From positions 9,165-25,753 of the forward strand of contig DJBM01000022.1 in assembly GCA_002430405.1 (NCBI GenBank): a stretch of 16,589 nucleotides of DNA, read 5' to 3'. Origin of the DNA: Actinobacteria bacterium UBA5976 (GTDB taxonomy: Bacteria > Actinomycetota > Actinomycetes > S36-B12 > UBA5976). Below the pieces are notes generated by a model. That model did no database searches. It was given only the letters and a program-made list of their open reading frames with translations, and had not been told where the DNA came from. Shown in pieces: positions 1 to 6,597 of the stretch (its first letter is position 1; the number at the start of each line of letters is the position of its first letter). The position numbers and the translations under genes were made by a program.

Positions 1-842
1 TCAAAAACTTTTCGCACATGATCCTGTGCTTGCTCAGCGCTGGTGCTCGGGGCGTAACGATAATTTACTTCGACTACAGCTGAGTCAGGGATTATGTTTC
101 CAGCGATACCACCTGAAACTGAAACGGCGTTTAAGCCTTCTCGATATTCCAAGCCGTCAATAATTACGCGAGCTGGCACATATTTGTTTAGTGTCTCCAA
201 AATGCCACCAAGATTATGAATCGCATTTTCGCCAAGCCAAGCTCGTGCGCTATGGGCGCGCGTGCCCGTGGTCGATATTCTGGCTCGCAATGTTCCTTGA
301 CAACCGGCTTCAATGTTTGCGTTAGATGGTTCCAGTAAGACCGCAATATCTGCGGCTAGCCACTCTGGGTGAGCTGCCGCGATAAGTGTTAAACCATTCC
401 TTGCGCTTTCAATTTCTTCGCATTCGTAAAAAATGTAAGTCACATCAAACTGTGGATCTTGAATGCTGGCGGCAGCGCGCAAGGCAACCGCTACCCCACC
501 CTTCATGTCACATGAGCCCAGTCCGAACAAAACGTCTTCATTCAAGATTGAGCCATCACTTGGCAGCGGCTCTCCCGCGGCAATTAATTTGGCTTTTGCA
601 TTATCGGCAACTGGAACAGTGTCAATATGTCCCGCAACAATAACTCGCGATGCCTTGTTCAAATTAGTTTTGGCAATTACAGAGTTCTGGAATCGGTGAA
701 CTTCAAGCCAGCCACAATCACTTAATGCGGCGAAAATACTGGAGGCAATTAAGTTTTCGTCCCCTGAGACACTCGCTATATTTACCAAATCAGTAGTTAC
801 GACAACTATGTCGGCGTGCGGGTTTAGGGCTGTTATGTCCAC
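1..842 (-). CDS. dapE: Succinyl-diaminopimelate desuccinylase, M20 family, 3' end outside window
   Basis: DapE hydrolyses N-succinyl-LL-diaminopimelate to LL-DAP and succinate in the cytoplasm, for lysine and peptidoglycan synthesis. About 280 residues are visible from a GTG start at 842. M20 metal-site motifs appear in order: HIDTVP (H72, D74), GSCDMKGG (D112, bridging Asp), YECEEIE (E142 catalytic base, E143) and LLEPSN (E171). By comparison with known DapE, the last metal-binding His lies in the missing C-terminus. The N-terminus (LVNIASVSGDE) fits the family. There is no convincing Shine-Dalgarno at proper spacing; TAGCGT lies 6 nt before the GTG, so a leaderless transcript is likely. It is divergent from dapD, as dapD/dapE are in M. 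tuberculosis. No frameshift is seen. Other M20 peptidases look alike, but the dapD neighbour supports DapE. Confidence 0.9.
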   Translation of the reverse strand, partial: MDITALNPHADIVVVTTDLVNIASVSGDENLIASSIFAALSDCGWLEVHRFQNSVIAKTNLNKASRVIVAGHIDTVPVADNAKAKLIAAGEPLPSDGSILNEDVLFGLGSCDMKGGVAVALRAAASIQDPQFDVTYIFYECEEIESARNGLTLIAAAHPEWLAADIAVLLEPSNANIEAGCQGTLRARISTTGTRAHSARAWLGENAIHNLGGILETLNKYVPARVIIDGLEYREGLNAVSVSGGIAGNIIPDSAVVEVNYRYAPSTSAEQAQDHVRKVF

Positions 843-848
843 ACGTCT

Positions 849-854
849 ACGCTA
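849..854 (-). promoter_or_regulatory. Candidate -10 element for leaderless dapE
   Basis: On the minus strand the sequence reads TAGCGT-AGACGT-GTG, a TANNNT hexamer ending 6 nt before the dapE GTG. In actinobacteria this spacing is typical of leaderless mRNAs, where transcription begins at the start codon. No clear -35 box is visible. CAGGAC a few bases upstream could be read as a weak Shine-Dalgarno, so the call is tentative. Confidence 0.45.
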
Positions 855-917
855 GTCCTGTAATGCTTTTTTCACTACTTAAGACCTTTGAGTAGAAGTA
901 AATATTTAAGGAATGAA

Positions 918-1838
918 ATGACCCAGAGTCGAGTTGCAACGGCAACCGGATTAGCCACTTACTTCGGTGACACCATGCTGGATGCCTGGTACCCCCAACC
1001 AGTTCTGGGCGAAAAAGCGGCGCATGTTGCTGGTTTAGAACGCGGTATAGATACTGACACATTGCGCGGGGTGCGAGTCGAGGTTGTGACTACTACTTCA
1101 CAACTGGACGCTGCGCCAACTAACGCAGCGGATGCTTACTTGAGATTGCACTTGCTATCTCATCGACTTGTTGCGCCGCGAACCGTCAATCTTGATGGAC
1201 TCTTTGGATTACTTACTAATGTTGCTTGGACGTCACTAGGTCCTGTTGCAGTTGAAAAAGTTACTGAGGTTTCAATAAGCGCCCGAGCAAAAGGTACCCA
1301 GCTTCAGATTTATAGTCTGGATAAATTTCCTCGCATGTTGGACTACGTTGTTCCAAGTGGCGTTCGCATTGCAGATGCAGATCGAGTTCGACTTGGCGCA
1401 CACCTTGCGGTTGGCACAACTGTGATGCACGAGGGTTTTGTTAACTTCAATGCTGGAACTCTGGGTGCCAGCATGGTCGAAGGTCGAATTTCTGCGGGCG
1501 TGATTGTCGGCAATGGTTCAGATATTGGCGGCGGCGCAAGCATCATGGGAACGCTTTCTGGTGGTGGCAAGGAAGTGATCACAATCGGTGAAAACTGTTT
1601 AGTTGGGGCCAATGCTGGTGTCGGTATTTCACTTGGTGACGCGTGCGTCGTCGAGGCTGGTTGCTACATAACTGGTGGCTCAAAAATAACTTTGCCTGAT
1701 GGCGAAATAGTTAAAGCAAAAGAATTATCCGGTGTTAACGGCTTACTGTTTCGCCGTAACTCAGTTTCAGGTGCGCTAGAAGCAGTTTCTCGGGAAGGTT
1801 CGTGGGGCGGACTAAATGACGCGCTGCACAAAAACTAG
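918..1838 (+). CDS. dapD: Tetrahydrodipicolinate N-succinyltransferase, actinobacterial type
   Basis: DapD transfers a succinyl group from succinyl-CoA to tetrahydrodipicolinate, the step before DapC. The protein is 306 aa from ATG 918, which has AAGG six bases upstream. An in-frame TTG at 888 would add ten residues but has no ribosome site. The sequence closely follows the M. tuberculosis DapD I know: AYLRLHLLSHRLVAP (about 73-87), LDKFPRMLDYVVPSGVRIAD (134-153), the conserved block around MHEGFVNFNAGTLGASMVEGR (170-190) with its key glutamate, then glycine-rich hexapeptide repeats of a left-handed beta helix (about 190-255) and LLFRRNSVSG near the C-terminus. The family is trimeric. It is divergent from dapE, and the 75-nt gap must hold both promoters. 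Confidence 0.95.
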   Translation: MTQSRVATATGLATYFGDTMLDAWYPQPVLGEKAAHVAGLERGIDTDTLRGVRVEVVTTTSQLDAAPTNAADAYLRLHLLSHRLVAPRTVNLDGLFGLLTNVAWTSLGPVAVEKVTEVSISARAKGTQLQIYSLDKFPRMLDYVVPSGVRIADADRVRLGAHLAVGTTVMHEGFVNFNAGTLGASMVEGRISAGVIVGNGSDIGGGASIMGTLSGGGKEVITIGENCLVGANAGVGISLGDACVVEAGCYITGGSKITLPDGEIVKAKELSGVNGLLFRRNSVSGALEAVSREGSWGGLNDALHKN

Positions 1839-1874
1839 ATTGGCAAATTAGCCTCAAAAGTAAAGTGCAGCGCG
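1820..1874. terminator. Inverted repeat across the dapD stop codon
   Basis: CGCGCTGCAC (1820-1829, last dapD codons) and GTGCAGCGCG (1865-1874) are a perfect 10-bp inverted repeat around a 35-nt loop that holds the dapD stop. No T tract follows on either strand. The repeat lies between dapD and the end of the convergent 41-aa gene, so it may end transcription from both sides. Long-loop, U-less terminators are hard to prove by eye. Confidence 0.4.
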
Positions 1875-1908
1875 CCAGGTAAATTGCATTGGACTTGCTA
1901 GCAGATTC

Positions 1909-2034
1909 TCAGCTTTCGAAATCTCCGCCTCTGCCAGAAAGATCTTTACCCTTCTTAATTGGTTTTTCAAATTGATAAATCAGAATTCCAACCAAAATGA
2001 TAAAGCCACTTACTAGCACAACTGTCAAAGCCAT
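1909..2034 (-). CDS. 41-aa single-pass membrane protein, unknown function
   Basis: This short gene is easily missed. Its ATG lies 2 nt after the stop of the 124-aa membrane protein upstream (TAA-TT-ATG), so its translation is probably coupled to that gene. The product starts MALTVVLVSG, has one hydrophobic segment at about residues 2-20, then a charged tail with QFEKPIKKGKDL and a glycine-rich end (SGRGGDFES). The charge pattern places the tail in the cytoplasm under the positive-inside rule. I do not recognise a family. The close spacing, a clean transmembrane helix and a sensible basic flank argue for a real gene, perhaps a partner of the upstream protein. The stop lies 35 nt from the inverted repeat after dapD. 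Confidence 0.6.
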   Translation of the reverse strand: MALTVVLVSGFIILVGILIYQFEKPIKKGKDLSGRGGDFES

Positions 2035-2036
2035 AA

Positions 2037-2411
2037 TTAGCCCAGAACAGCAGTTACGACAAGAGCAAAGATTGTGGCACTTAGTGCAACGATGACAACT
2101 GCGGTCAATGAAAGGAACTTACCGGATTCTCCAACTTTTGTTGCCAAAGCACCTTTACCTGACAATTTAGCTATGTCTGCAACTAAAGCGGATGCTTCAC
2201 GGATTGCTGCATATTGTGAAATAACTGCCAAGATTCCTGTTGCTGCAGCTACTGCTATAGCTAAATATTTCACAGCATCGGTTGCGCCATCAAATTGACC
2301 AAACCCAGCAATTACCAAGATTCCAATGAGTACCAGGGATGGTGCCATTTGGGCAGAGATGATCTGTGATCTTTTTTCATTCCACAGTTGTAATAGTTCT
2401 TTTTCGTTCAT
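2037..2411 (-). CDS. Small membrane protein with three predicted TM helices, unknown function
   Basis: The 124-aa product has a charged, helical N-terminus (MNEKELLQLWNEKRSQ), then hydrophobic segments at about 23-39, 47-67 and 99-122. Between the second and third is a soluble stretch of about 30 residues (REASALVADIAKLSGKGALA). No catalytic motif is visible and I do not recognise the family. It looks like a small integral membrane protein of the kind often listed as hypothetical in actinobacteria. The ATG at 2411 has no strong Shine-Dalgarno. It is divergent from the UbiA-type gene and followed after 2 nt by the 41-aa gene, so the two probably form one transcript. Confidence 0.7.
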   Translation of the reverse strand: MNEKELLQLWNEKRSQIISAQMAPSLVLIGILVIAGFGQFDGATDAVKYLAIAVAAATGILAVISQYAAIREASALVADIAKLSGKGALATKVGESGKFLSLTAVVIVALSATIFALVVTAVLG

Positions 2412-2439
2412 TTTTCAACCACATTTCAGGTGCCTTACC

Positions 2440-2454
2440 AGGCCCCTATGGCCT
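2440..2454. promoter_or_regulatory. Short inverted repeat in a divergent promoter region
   Basis: AGGCC-N5-GGCCT sits in the 79-nt gap between the divergent 124-aa membrane gene and the UbiA-type gene. It could be an operator or only chance. Downstream, GATAAT (2475-2480) and the overlapping TAATTT (2477-2482) could be the -10 region for the UbiA-type gene. Confidence 0.2.
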
Positions 2455-2490
2455 ATTCATATCCTAAAGGAACTGATAATTTCTTGTATT

Positions 2491-3300
2491 GTGAGTCCAT
2501 TCCAGTACCCTTTCGCGATAAGACGCGCTGTAAGTTTATTGAGCGCGAGTCACTTTGTGCCGACTTTAACGGTTACCGTAATTTCTTATGTTTTATCTTG
2601 GCGGATAAGTGACATAACGACTGCTTTTGGGATCGCTGCGACTGTATTTACTGGGCAATTAGTTGTTGGTTGGACAAATGATTATCGAGATTACTCGGAT
2701 GACTTAGTGCACAACCGACAAAATAAACCACTGGTATCTGGGCTCGTAACACTAAATATTCTCGCGCGCGCTACCTACCTGGCTATTGCTACGTTATTAG
2801 CCTTAACTTACTTTGGTCCCTTGGCAGGAAAATTCGGATTTGCGCATCTACTTGCTGTGGCTAGTGCAGTGGCATACAACTTTAAGTTAAAGTCCACCAC
2901 GATATCGTTCTTGCCTTTCGCATTTTCCTTCGGACTCTTGCCTGTGATAATTCTTGGTGCTACTGGCGGCCAGAGCGAACTCTGGATGGTTTCAATTGGC
3001 GCTCTATTTGGCGTGGGAGTGCACTTAGCAAATGTTTTCAAGGACTTAGAAGACGATCGTGCCAGCGGTATCTACGGGCTGCCGCAAAAACTCGGTATAA
3101 AAAGGTCAAGGTTTGGGTGCGCGATTTCCTTTGGTGGCGGTGGCTTAGTTCTGGCATTAAATACTGCCGAACAATCAGCTTGGCTAATTGTTTTAGCTTC
3201 GATAATCTTTCTGATTCCATTGCCACGAAAATATATTTTTCCATTCGCTATGGCGCTTGGACTGGCAGTTATGGCTGTATTCGTCGCAGCAATTGGTTAG
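2491..3300 (+). CDS. UbiA-family prenyltransferase, substrate unknown
   Basis: This integral membrane enzyme family moves a prenyl chain from a polyprenyl diphosphate onto an aromatic or other acceptor. Both Asp-rich Mg-diphosphate motifs are present: NDYRDYSDD (63-71, followed by RQNKPLVSG) and KDLEDDRASG (184-193). Between and after them are about seven to nine hydrophobic helices. Length is 269 aa from GTG 2491, slightly short for the family, which is usually near 290-310. The reading frame stays open back to 2326, but that part lies antisense to the 124-aa gene and does not look like a UbiA N-terminus. An AAAGGAA at 2466-2472 is 18 nt from the GTG, while an in-frame ATT (2479) sits 6 nt from it, so the exact start is unsure. 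MenA, UbiA and tetraether- or chlorophyll-type enzymes cannot be told apart here. It converges on gltA. Confidence 0.85.
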   Translation: MSPFQYPFAIRRAVSLLSASHFVPTLTVTVISYVLSWRISDITTAFGIAATVFTGQLVVGWTNDYRDYSDDLVHNRQNKPLVSGLVTLNILARATYLAIATLLALTYFGPLAGKFGFAHLLAVASAVAYNFKLKSTTISFLPFAFSFGLLPVIILGATGGQSELWMVSIGALFGVGVHLANVFKDLEDDRASGIYGLPQKLGIKRSRFGCAISFGGGGLVLALNTAEQSAWLIVLASIIFLIPLPRKYIFPFAMALGLAVMAVFVAAIG

Positions 3301-3339
3301 CGCAACGGGTTTTAAAAAACTAACTAGCGCTTGCCAATT
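3291..3339. terminator. Shared hairpin between convergent prenyltransferase and gltA genes
   Basis: Arms AATTGGTTAGCGC (3291-3303) and GCGCTTGCCAATT (3327-3339) pair over 13 positions with one T-T mismatch and one G-U in RNA. The 23-nt loop contains GTTTTAAAAAAC, which can fold further. Both stop codons (3298-3300 plus, 3324-3326 minus) lie inside it. No T tract follows the stem. It is a good candidate for a two-way terminator. Confidence 0.55.
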
Positions 3340-4607
3340 TGGGTGTAATCGCGAGCATCTTCCCCAATGTAAACCTGACGAGGACGACCAATTTTTGTTT
3401 CTGGATCAGTGATCATTTCTTGCCATTGCGCAATCCAGCCTGGAACGCGACCGATTGCAAATAGCACTGTAAACATGCGAGTTGGGAAACCTATCGCGCG
3501 GTAAATCAAGCCAGTGTAGAAATCAACATTTGGGTAAAGCTTGCGCTCAATAAAGAACTCATCACTCAATGCTGCTTCCTCGAGTTCTCTGGCGATATCA
3601 AATAGCGGATCCTTAACACCTAACATGGCCAAAATGTCATGCGCATGCTCACGAACAATCGCTGCGCGCGGATCATAACTCTTGTATACCCGGTGACCGA
3701 AGCCCATTAGTTTCACACCATCTTCTCGGTTTTTAACGCGAGTGATGAATTGTTGAACTGTGTCGCCGGAACTTTGGATTCCTTCCAGCATTTCTAGAAC
3801 TGCTTGGTTTGCGCCACCATGCAGTGGACCAAACAGCGCATTGATACCAGCTGACACGGATGCGAATAAGTTAGCGTGCGACGATCCAACCATGCGAACC
3901 GTTGAAGTCGAACAGTTCTGTTCGTGATCGGCATGCAGAATAAATAACATATCTAGAGCTTTAACAATTGCCGGATTGACCTCATAAGGTTCCGCTGGAA
4001 CCCCAAAAGTCATATTCAAGAAATTAGAAACATAATCAAGGGAATTATCTGGATAACGCGAAGGTTGGCCAATAGTTTTCTTGTAGGCGTATGCAGCCAG
4101 AGTTGGAATTTTTGCCATAAGTCGAATTGTGGAAATTTCAACTTGACGCTCATCAAAGGGATCAAGTGAATCTTGGTAAAAAGTGGAAAGTGCGCTCACT
4201 GCGCTACTAAGAACTGGCATGGGGTGCGCATCACGCGGGAAGCCATCAAAGAATCGACGAAGGTCCTCGTGCACCATAGTGTGCATGGTGATGTCTTGCG
4301 TAAATTTATTCAACTCCGCAGGATTTGGAAGATGTCCGTAAATCAGCAGGTAAGAAGTTTCAATAAAAGTACTTTTTGCCGCAAGTTGTTCAATTGGGTA
4401 CCCGCGGTAACGCAAGATTCCGTTGTCACCATCAATGTAAGTAATCGCGGATTGACATGAGGCAGTGTTCATAAATCCCGGGTCTAACGTGATGTGACCA
4501 GTTTCCTTCAGCAATGAAGATACGTCGTATCCCGGCGAGCCAACAGTTGCTGGGACTTCGCCAAGAAGTAGCTCGCCGTTCGGGTGGACAAGTTTGGCTG
4601 GGGACAT
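3324..4607 (-). CDS. gltA: Citrate synthase, type II (hexameric class)
   Basis: Citrate synthase condenses oxaloacetate with acetyl-CoA, the entry step of the TCA cycle, in the cytoplasm. The 427-aa length and the N-terminal beta-rich domain (about 1-60) match the type II enzymes of E. coli and mycobacteria. The catalytic residues fall at nearly the same numbers as in E. coli: H263 in GPLHGGANQ, H305 in MGFGHRVYKSYDPR and D362 in NVDFYTG. The substrate-binding segment LHADHEQNCSTS is at about 224-235. The ATG at 4607 has no Shine-Dalgarno but has TAAGTT exactly 6 nt upstream, so transcription is probably leaderless and independent of dapC, 51 nt upstream. Close 2-methylcitrate synthases exist, but no prp genes are nearby and the full-length match favours GltA. 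Confidence 0.96.
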   Translation of the reverse strand: MSPAKLVHPNGELLLGEVPATVGSPGYDVSSLLKETGHITLDPGFMNTASCQSAITYIDGDNGILRYRGYPIEQLAAKSTFIETSYLLIYGHLPNPAELNKFTQDITMHTMVHEDLRRFFDGFPRDAHPMPVLSSAVSALSTFYQDSLDPFDERQVEISTIRLMAKIPTLAAYAYKKTIGQPSRYPDNSLDYVSNFLNMTFGVPAEPYEVNPAIVKALDMLFILHADHEQNCSTSTVRMVGSSHANLFASVSAGINALFGPLHGGANQAVLEMLEGIQSSGDTVQQFITRVKNREDGVKLMGFGHRVYKSYDPRAAIVREHAHDILAMLGVKDPLFDIARELEEAALSDEFFIERKLYPNVDFYTGLIYRAIGFPTRMFTVLFAIGRVPGWIAQWQEMITDPETKIGRPRQVYIGEDARDYTQIGKR

Positions 4608-4613
4608 GAGACA

Positions 4614-4619
4614 AACTTA
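4614..4619 (-). promoter_or_regulatory. Candidate -10 element for leaderless gltA
   Basis: The minus strand reads TAAGTT-TGTCTC-ATG, a TANNNT hexamer 6 nt before the gltA ATG, with no Shine-Dalgarno between. It gives gltA its own promoter in the 51-nt gap after dapC. No good -35 box is visible. Confidence 0.5.
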
Positions 4620-4658
4620 CTATTTGCCCGTCTACCTTTGCTAATCCAAGTGGCTTGG

Positions 4659-5729
4659 TTAAGTCGCTAGGCGGCTGACCGCACTTGCTATCCGCTCATC
4701 TGTAGCAGTTAGGGCCAGGCGCACATGAGCAGTGCCAGAAGGCCCATAAAAATCTCCAGGAGCGGCCAAAATTCCACGATCTGCCAGCCAATTTATGGTT
4801 TCTGCGCAGGTTTTGCCATTAGTTGCCCACAAGTACAAACCAGCTTGCGAATGCTCTACCGTGAACCCTGCGTTCACTAAAGCGTTGTGAAGTATCTCAC
4901 GGCGCTTTGCATAAAGTTCACGTTGGATCTGGACGTGCGAGTCATCTCCTAATGCTGCAATCGTCGCCATTTGAATTGGCGTTGGGACTAACATTCCAGA
5001 ATGTTTACGGAGCGAGACGATGTCGGCTATTAATTTCGAGTCTCCGAGTACTGATCCGGAACGGTAGCCTGCAAGATTTGAGCGCTTAGAAAGTGAATGC
5101 ACTGCCAAAATTCCAGAATAATCGCCATCACATACTCGAGGGTCCAATATCGAAATTGGCTGCGCTTCCCAACCCAGTTCGATGTAGCACTCATCACTGA
5201 CTACTGGGGCACCAATTTCTCGACCACGGGCAATAATCGCTCTTAATTCTGCAACACCCAAAACTTCGCCAGTTGGATTGCTTGGCGAATTAACCCAGAT
5301 TAAATCTGTGTCCGCCGCAATTTCGTACGCATTCTTATAAGTTACAAATTCTGCGTGGGCCATCATTGCACCCACTGCATAAGTTGGATACGCCAACTCA
5401 GGGATCGCTACGACACTCTGAGCTGTTAGACCAAAAATTATTGGCAGCCAAGCAACAATTTCCTTTGACCCAATCGATGGAGCTACTTGATCAGTATTTA
5501 ACTCCGCATTCAAAATTCGATGTGCCCAGCTAGTCCACGCTTGACGAAGTTCAAGTAAGCCAGCTGCAGTTGGGTAACCAGGCGCACTTGTAGCCGCCGC
5601 AAGCGCCGCGGTAATTACCTTTGGAGTGTCATCTACCGGGGTGCCGATTGACAAGTCAACTATGCCATCCGGATGTTTTCTTGCAAGGTCACCTGCGGCT
5701 GCGATTCGATCCCACGGGAAATCTGGCAA
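4659..5729 (-). CDS. dapC: N-succinyl-LL-diaminopimelate aminotransferase (PLP class I/II)
   Basis: DapC moves an amino group from glutamate to N-succinyl-2-amino-6-ketopimelate, between DapD and DapE. The fold-type I aminotransferase marks are clear: LPDFPWD N-terminus, DLSIGTPVD (25-33), GYPTAAGLLELR (51-62), NSPSNPTGE (147-155), VSDECYIEL (177-185), the PLP-binding lysine K215 in SLSKRSNLAGYRSG, and a C-terminal VRLALT. Numbering uses TTG 5729, which gives 356 aa. That start lacks a ribosome site and would replace the Leu of the LPxFPWD motif, before which homologs carry a few more residues. In-frame CTG 5753 and ATT 5750 follow AGGTGAG (5764-5758) at 4 and 7 nt, giving 363-364 aa. The gene directly follows fdxA, a pairing seen in many actinobacteria. 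Confidence 0.92.
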   Translation of the reverse strand: MPDFPWDRIAAAGDLARKHPDGIVDLSIGTPVDDTPKVITAALAAATSAPGYPTAAGLLELRQAWTSWAHRILNAELNTDQVAPSIGSKEIVAWLPIIFGLTAQSVVAIPELAYPTYAVGAMMAHAEFVTYKNAYEIAADTDLIWVNSPSNPTGEVLGVAELRAIIARGREIGAPVVSDECYIELGWEAQPISILDPRVCDGDYSGILAVHSLSKRSNLAGYRSGSVLGDSKLIADIVSLRKHSGMLVPTPIQMATIAALGDDSHVQIQRELYAKRREILHNALVNAGFTVEHSQAGLYLWATNGKTCAETINWLADRGILAAPGDFYGPSGTAHVRLALTATDERIASAVSRLAT

Positions 5730-5753
5730 CCCATTTGCAAGTGGTGCAATCAG

Positions 5754-6074
5754 TTAACTCACCTGCGGTGGCAGGGACTTTATAGATTCTGGATCGTTAC
5801 TGGTTTTACCAGTTTTGGATGCACCACCAGGTGAACCAAGCGTTTCAAAAAATACAGTATTGACTACCTTGAATTCGTCCCATTTCTGCGGCACATCATC
5901 TTCGTAGTAAATAGCCTCAGTTGGGCAAACTGGTTCGCAGGCTCCACAGTCAACACATTCGTCGGCCTGGATGTACATCATGCGATCGCCTTCGTAGATG
6001 CAATCTACTGGGCACTCCTCGATACAAGCCTTGTCTTTAACGTCAACACAAGGCAGCGCGATCACATAAGTCAT
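5754..6074 (-). CDS. fdxA: Seven-iron ferredoxin ([3Fe-4S][4Fe-4S])
   Basis: This is a small soluble electron carrier of 106 aa. Cysteines C9, C17 and C50 fit the 3Fe-4S cluster and C21, C40, C43 and C46 the 4Fe-4S cluster, the classic order of Azotobacter FdI and the actinobacterial FdxA/FdxC proteins; C25 is the extra conserved cysteine. The C-terminal tail of about 35 residues (from KVVNTVFFETLGSPGG on) matches actinobacterial homologs, whose N-terminal half also starts MTYVIALPCVDV. A strong GGAGG (6084-6080) sits five nt before the ATG. It is upstream of dapC with stop and next start nearly touching. Known homologs are linked to stress and to cytochrome P450s, but the partner cannot be read from this window. 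Confidence 0.96.
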   Translation of the reverse strand: MTYVIALPCVDVKDKACIEECPVDCIYEGDRMMYIQADECVDCGACEPVCPTEAIYYEDDVPQKWDEFKVVNTVFFETLGSPGGASKTGKTSNDPESIKSLPPQVS

Positions 6075-6123
6075 TTAGACCTCCATAAATTCATGTTGCT
6101 GGCCGTAACGCCACCAGTAATAC

Positions 6124-6147
6124 AAATCTACCTGTTGTCATAGATTT
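6124..6147. promoter_or_regulatory. Inverted repeat upstream of fdxA
   Basis: AAATCTA-N10-TAGATTT, a perfect 7-bp inverted repeat with half-site centres 17 bp apart, lies about 50 nt before the fdxA start. On the minus strand it overlaps a weak promoter-like pair (GCGACA, 18 nt, TAGATT). The size fits an operator for a dimeric regulator of the fdxA-dapC unit, but it could also be a chance AT-rich repeat. The rest of the 136-nt gap (6075-6210) shows nothing else clear. Confidence 0.25.
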
Positions 6148-6210
6148 TTGTCGCATCAGGCATTGGCACTGCTCGCTTTTGCGCAAATATTAAGAATCTT
6201 GGTGGCCTGG

Positions 6211-6597
6211 CTAGCTGTCTTGAAATTGGGTGTTTGAAGCATCCCGCGCTCGCATGGGGGGCAAGACTGCTGCAGCCGAAACCAGAATAGCTCCCGCTAT
6301 TACATAGGTAGATGAGTACCAGGTAGCAGCCAGCACTAAATCACCGTTGGGTGATTCAATTGCAAACTGCAGTGTTGTGATGACCCAAATTACGAGAAAA
6401 ACTAATCCAGCTAATCGAGTCCCAAACAACCGATTAAGCCAAAGTACGCTCACGATACAAAGGAGCAATGCCAATGGCAGCCCGTACGGGATCTTCGTTC
6501 CAGCAATTACTACTCGGTTTGCATGCGCAAATCCAGATACCGAACTGATTCCAAAACTCGCTAATGCACTTCCCGCAACGACGCGAAACTTAGACAT
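6211..6597 (-). CDS. Four-helix membrane protein linked to mshB, unknown function
   Basis: The 128-aa product starts at ATG 6597 and overlaps the mshB stop by 8 nt (ATGTCTAA), so the two are translationally coupled. An open frame continues up to 6687, but those residues lie over mshB and are not needed. Hydrophobic segments are at about 6-22, 37-54, 59-80 and 88-113, followed by a short polar tail (PPMRARDASN). There is no signal for an enzyme. A small membrane protein in this position, between mshB and fdxA, is common in actinobacteria (Rv1171-like, and I believe the DUF6113 group), which suggests a conserved but unexplained role beside mycothiol synthesis. The family name is from memory and unverified. 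Confidence 0.75.
   Translation of the reverse strand: MSKFRVVAGSALASFGISSVSGFAHANRVVIAGTKIPYGLPLALLLCIVSVLWLNRLFGTRLAGLVFLVIWVITTLQFAIESPNGDLVLAATWYSSTYVIAGAILVSAAAVLPPMRARDASNTQFQDS

Noticed and set aside
386..699. Two overlapping plus-strand open frames of 85 and 78 aa
   Set aside because: They lie antisense to dapE, whose frame has intact M20 motifs; no ribosome site or protein-like composition.
2326..2490. Upstream extension of the UbiA-type frame
   Set aside because: It overlaps the 124-aa gene on the other strand, and its residues (many Cys, His and Phe) do not resemble a UbiA N-terminus.
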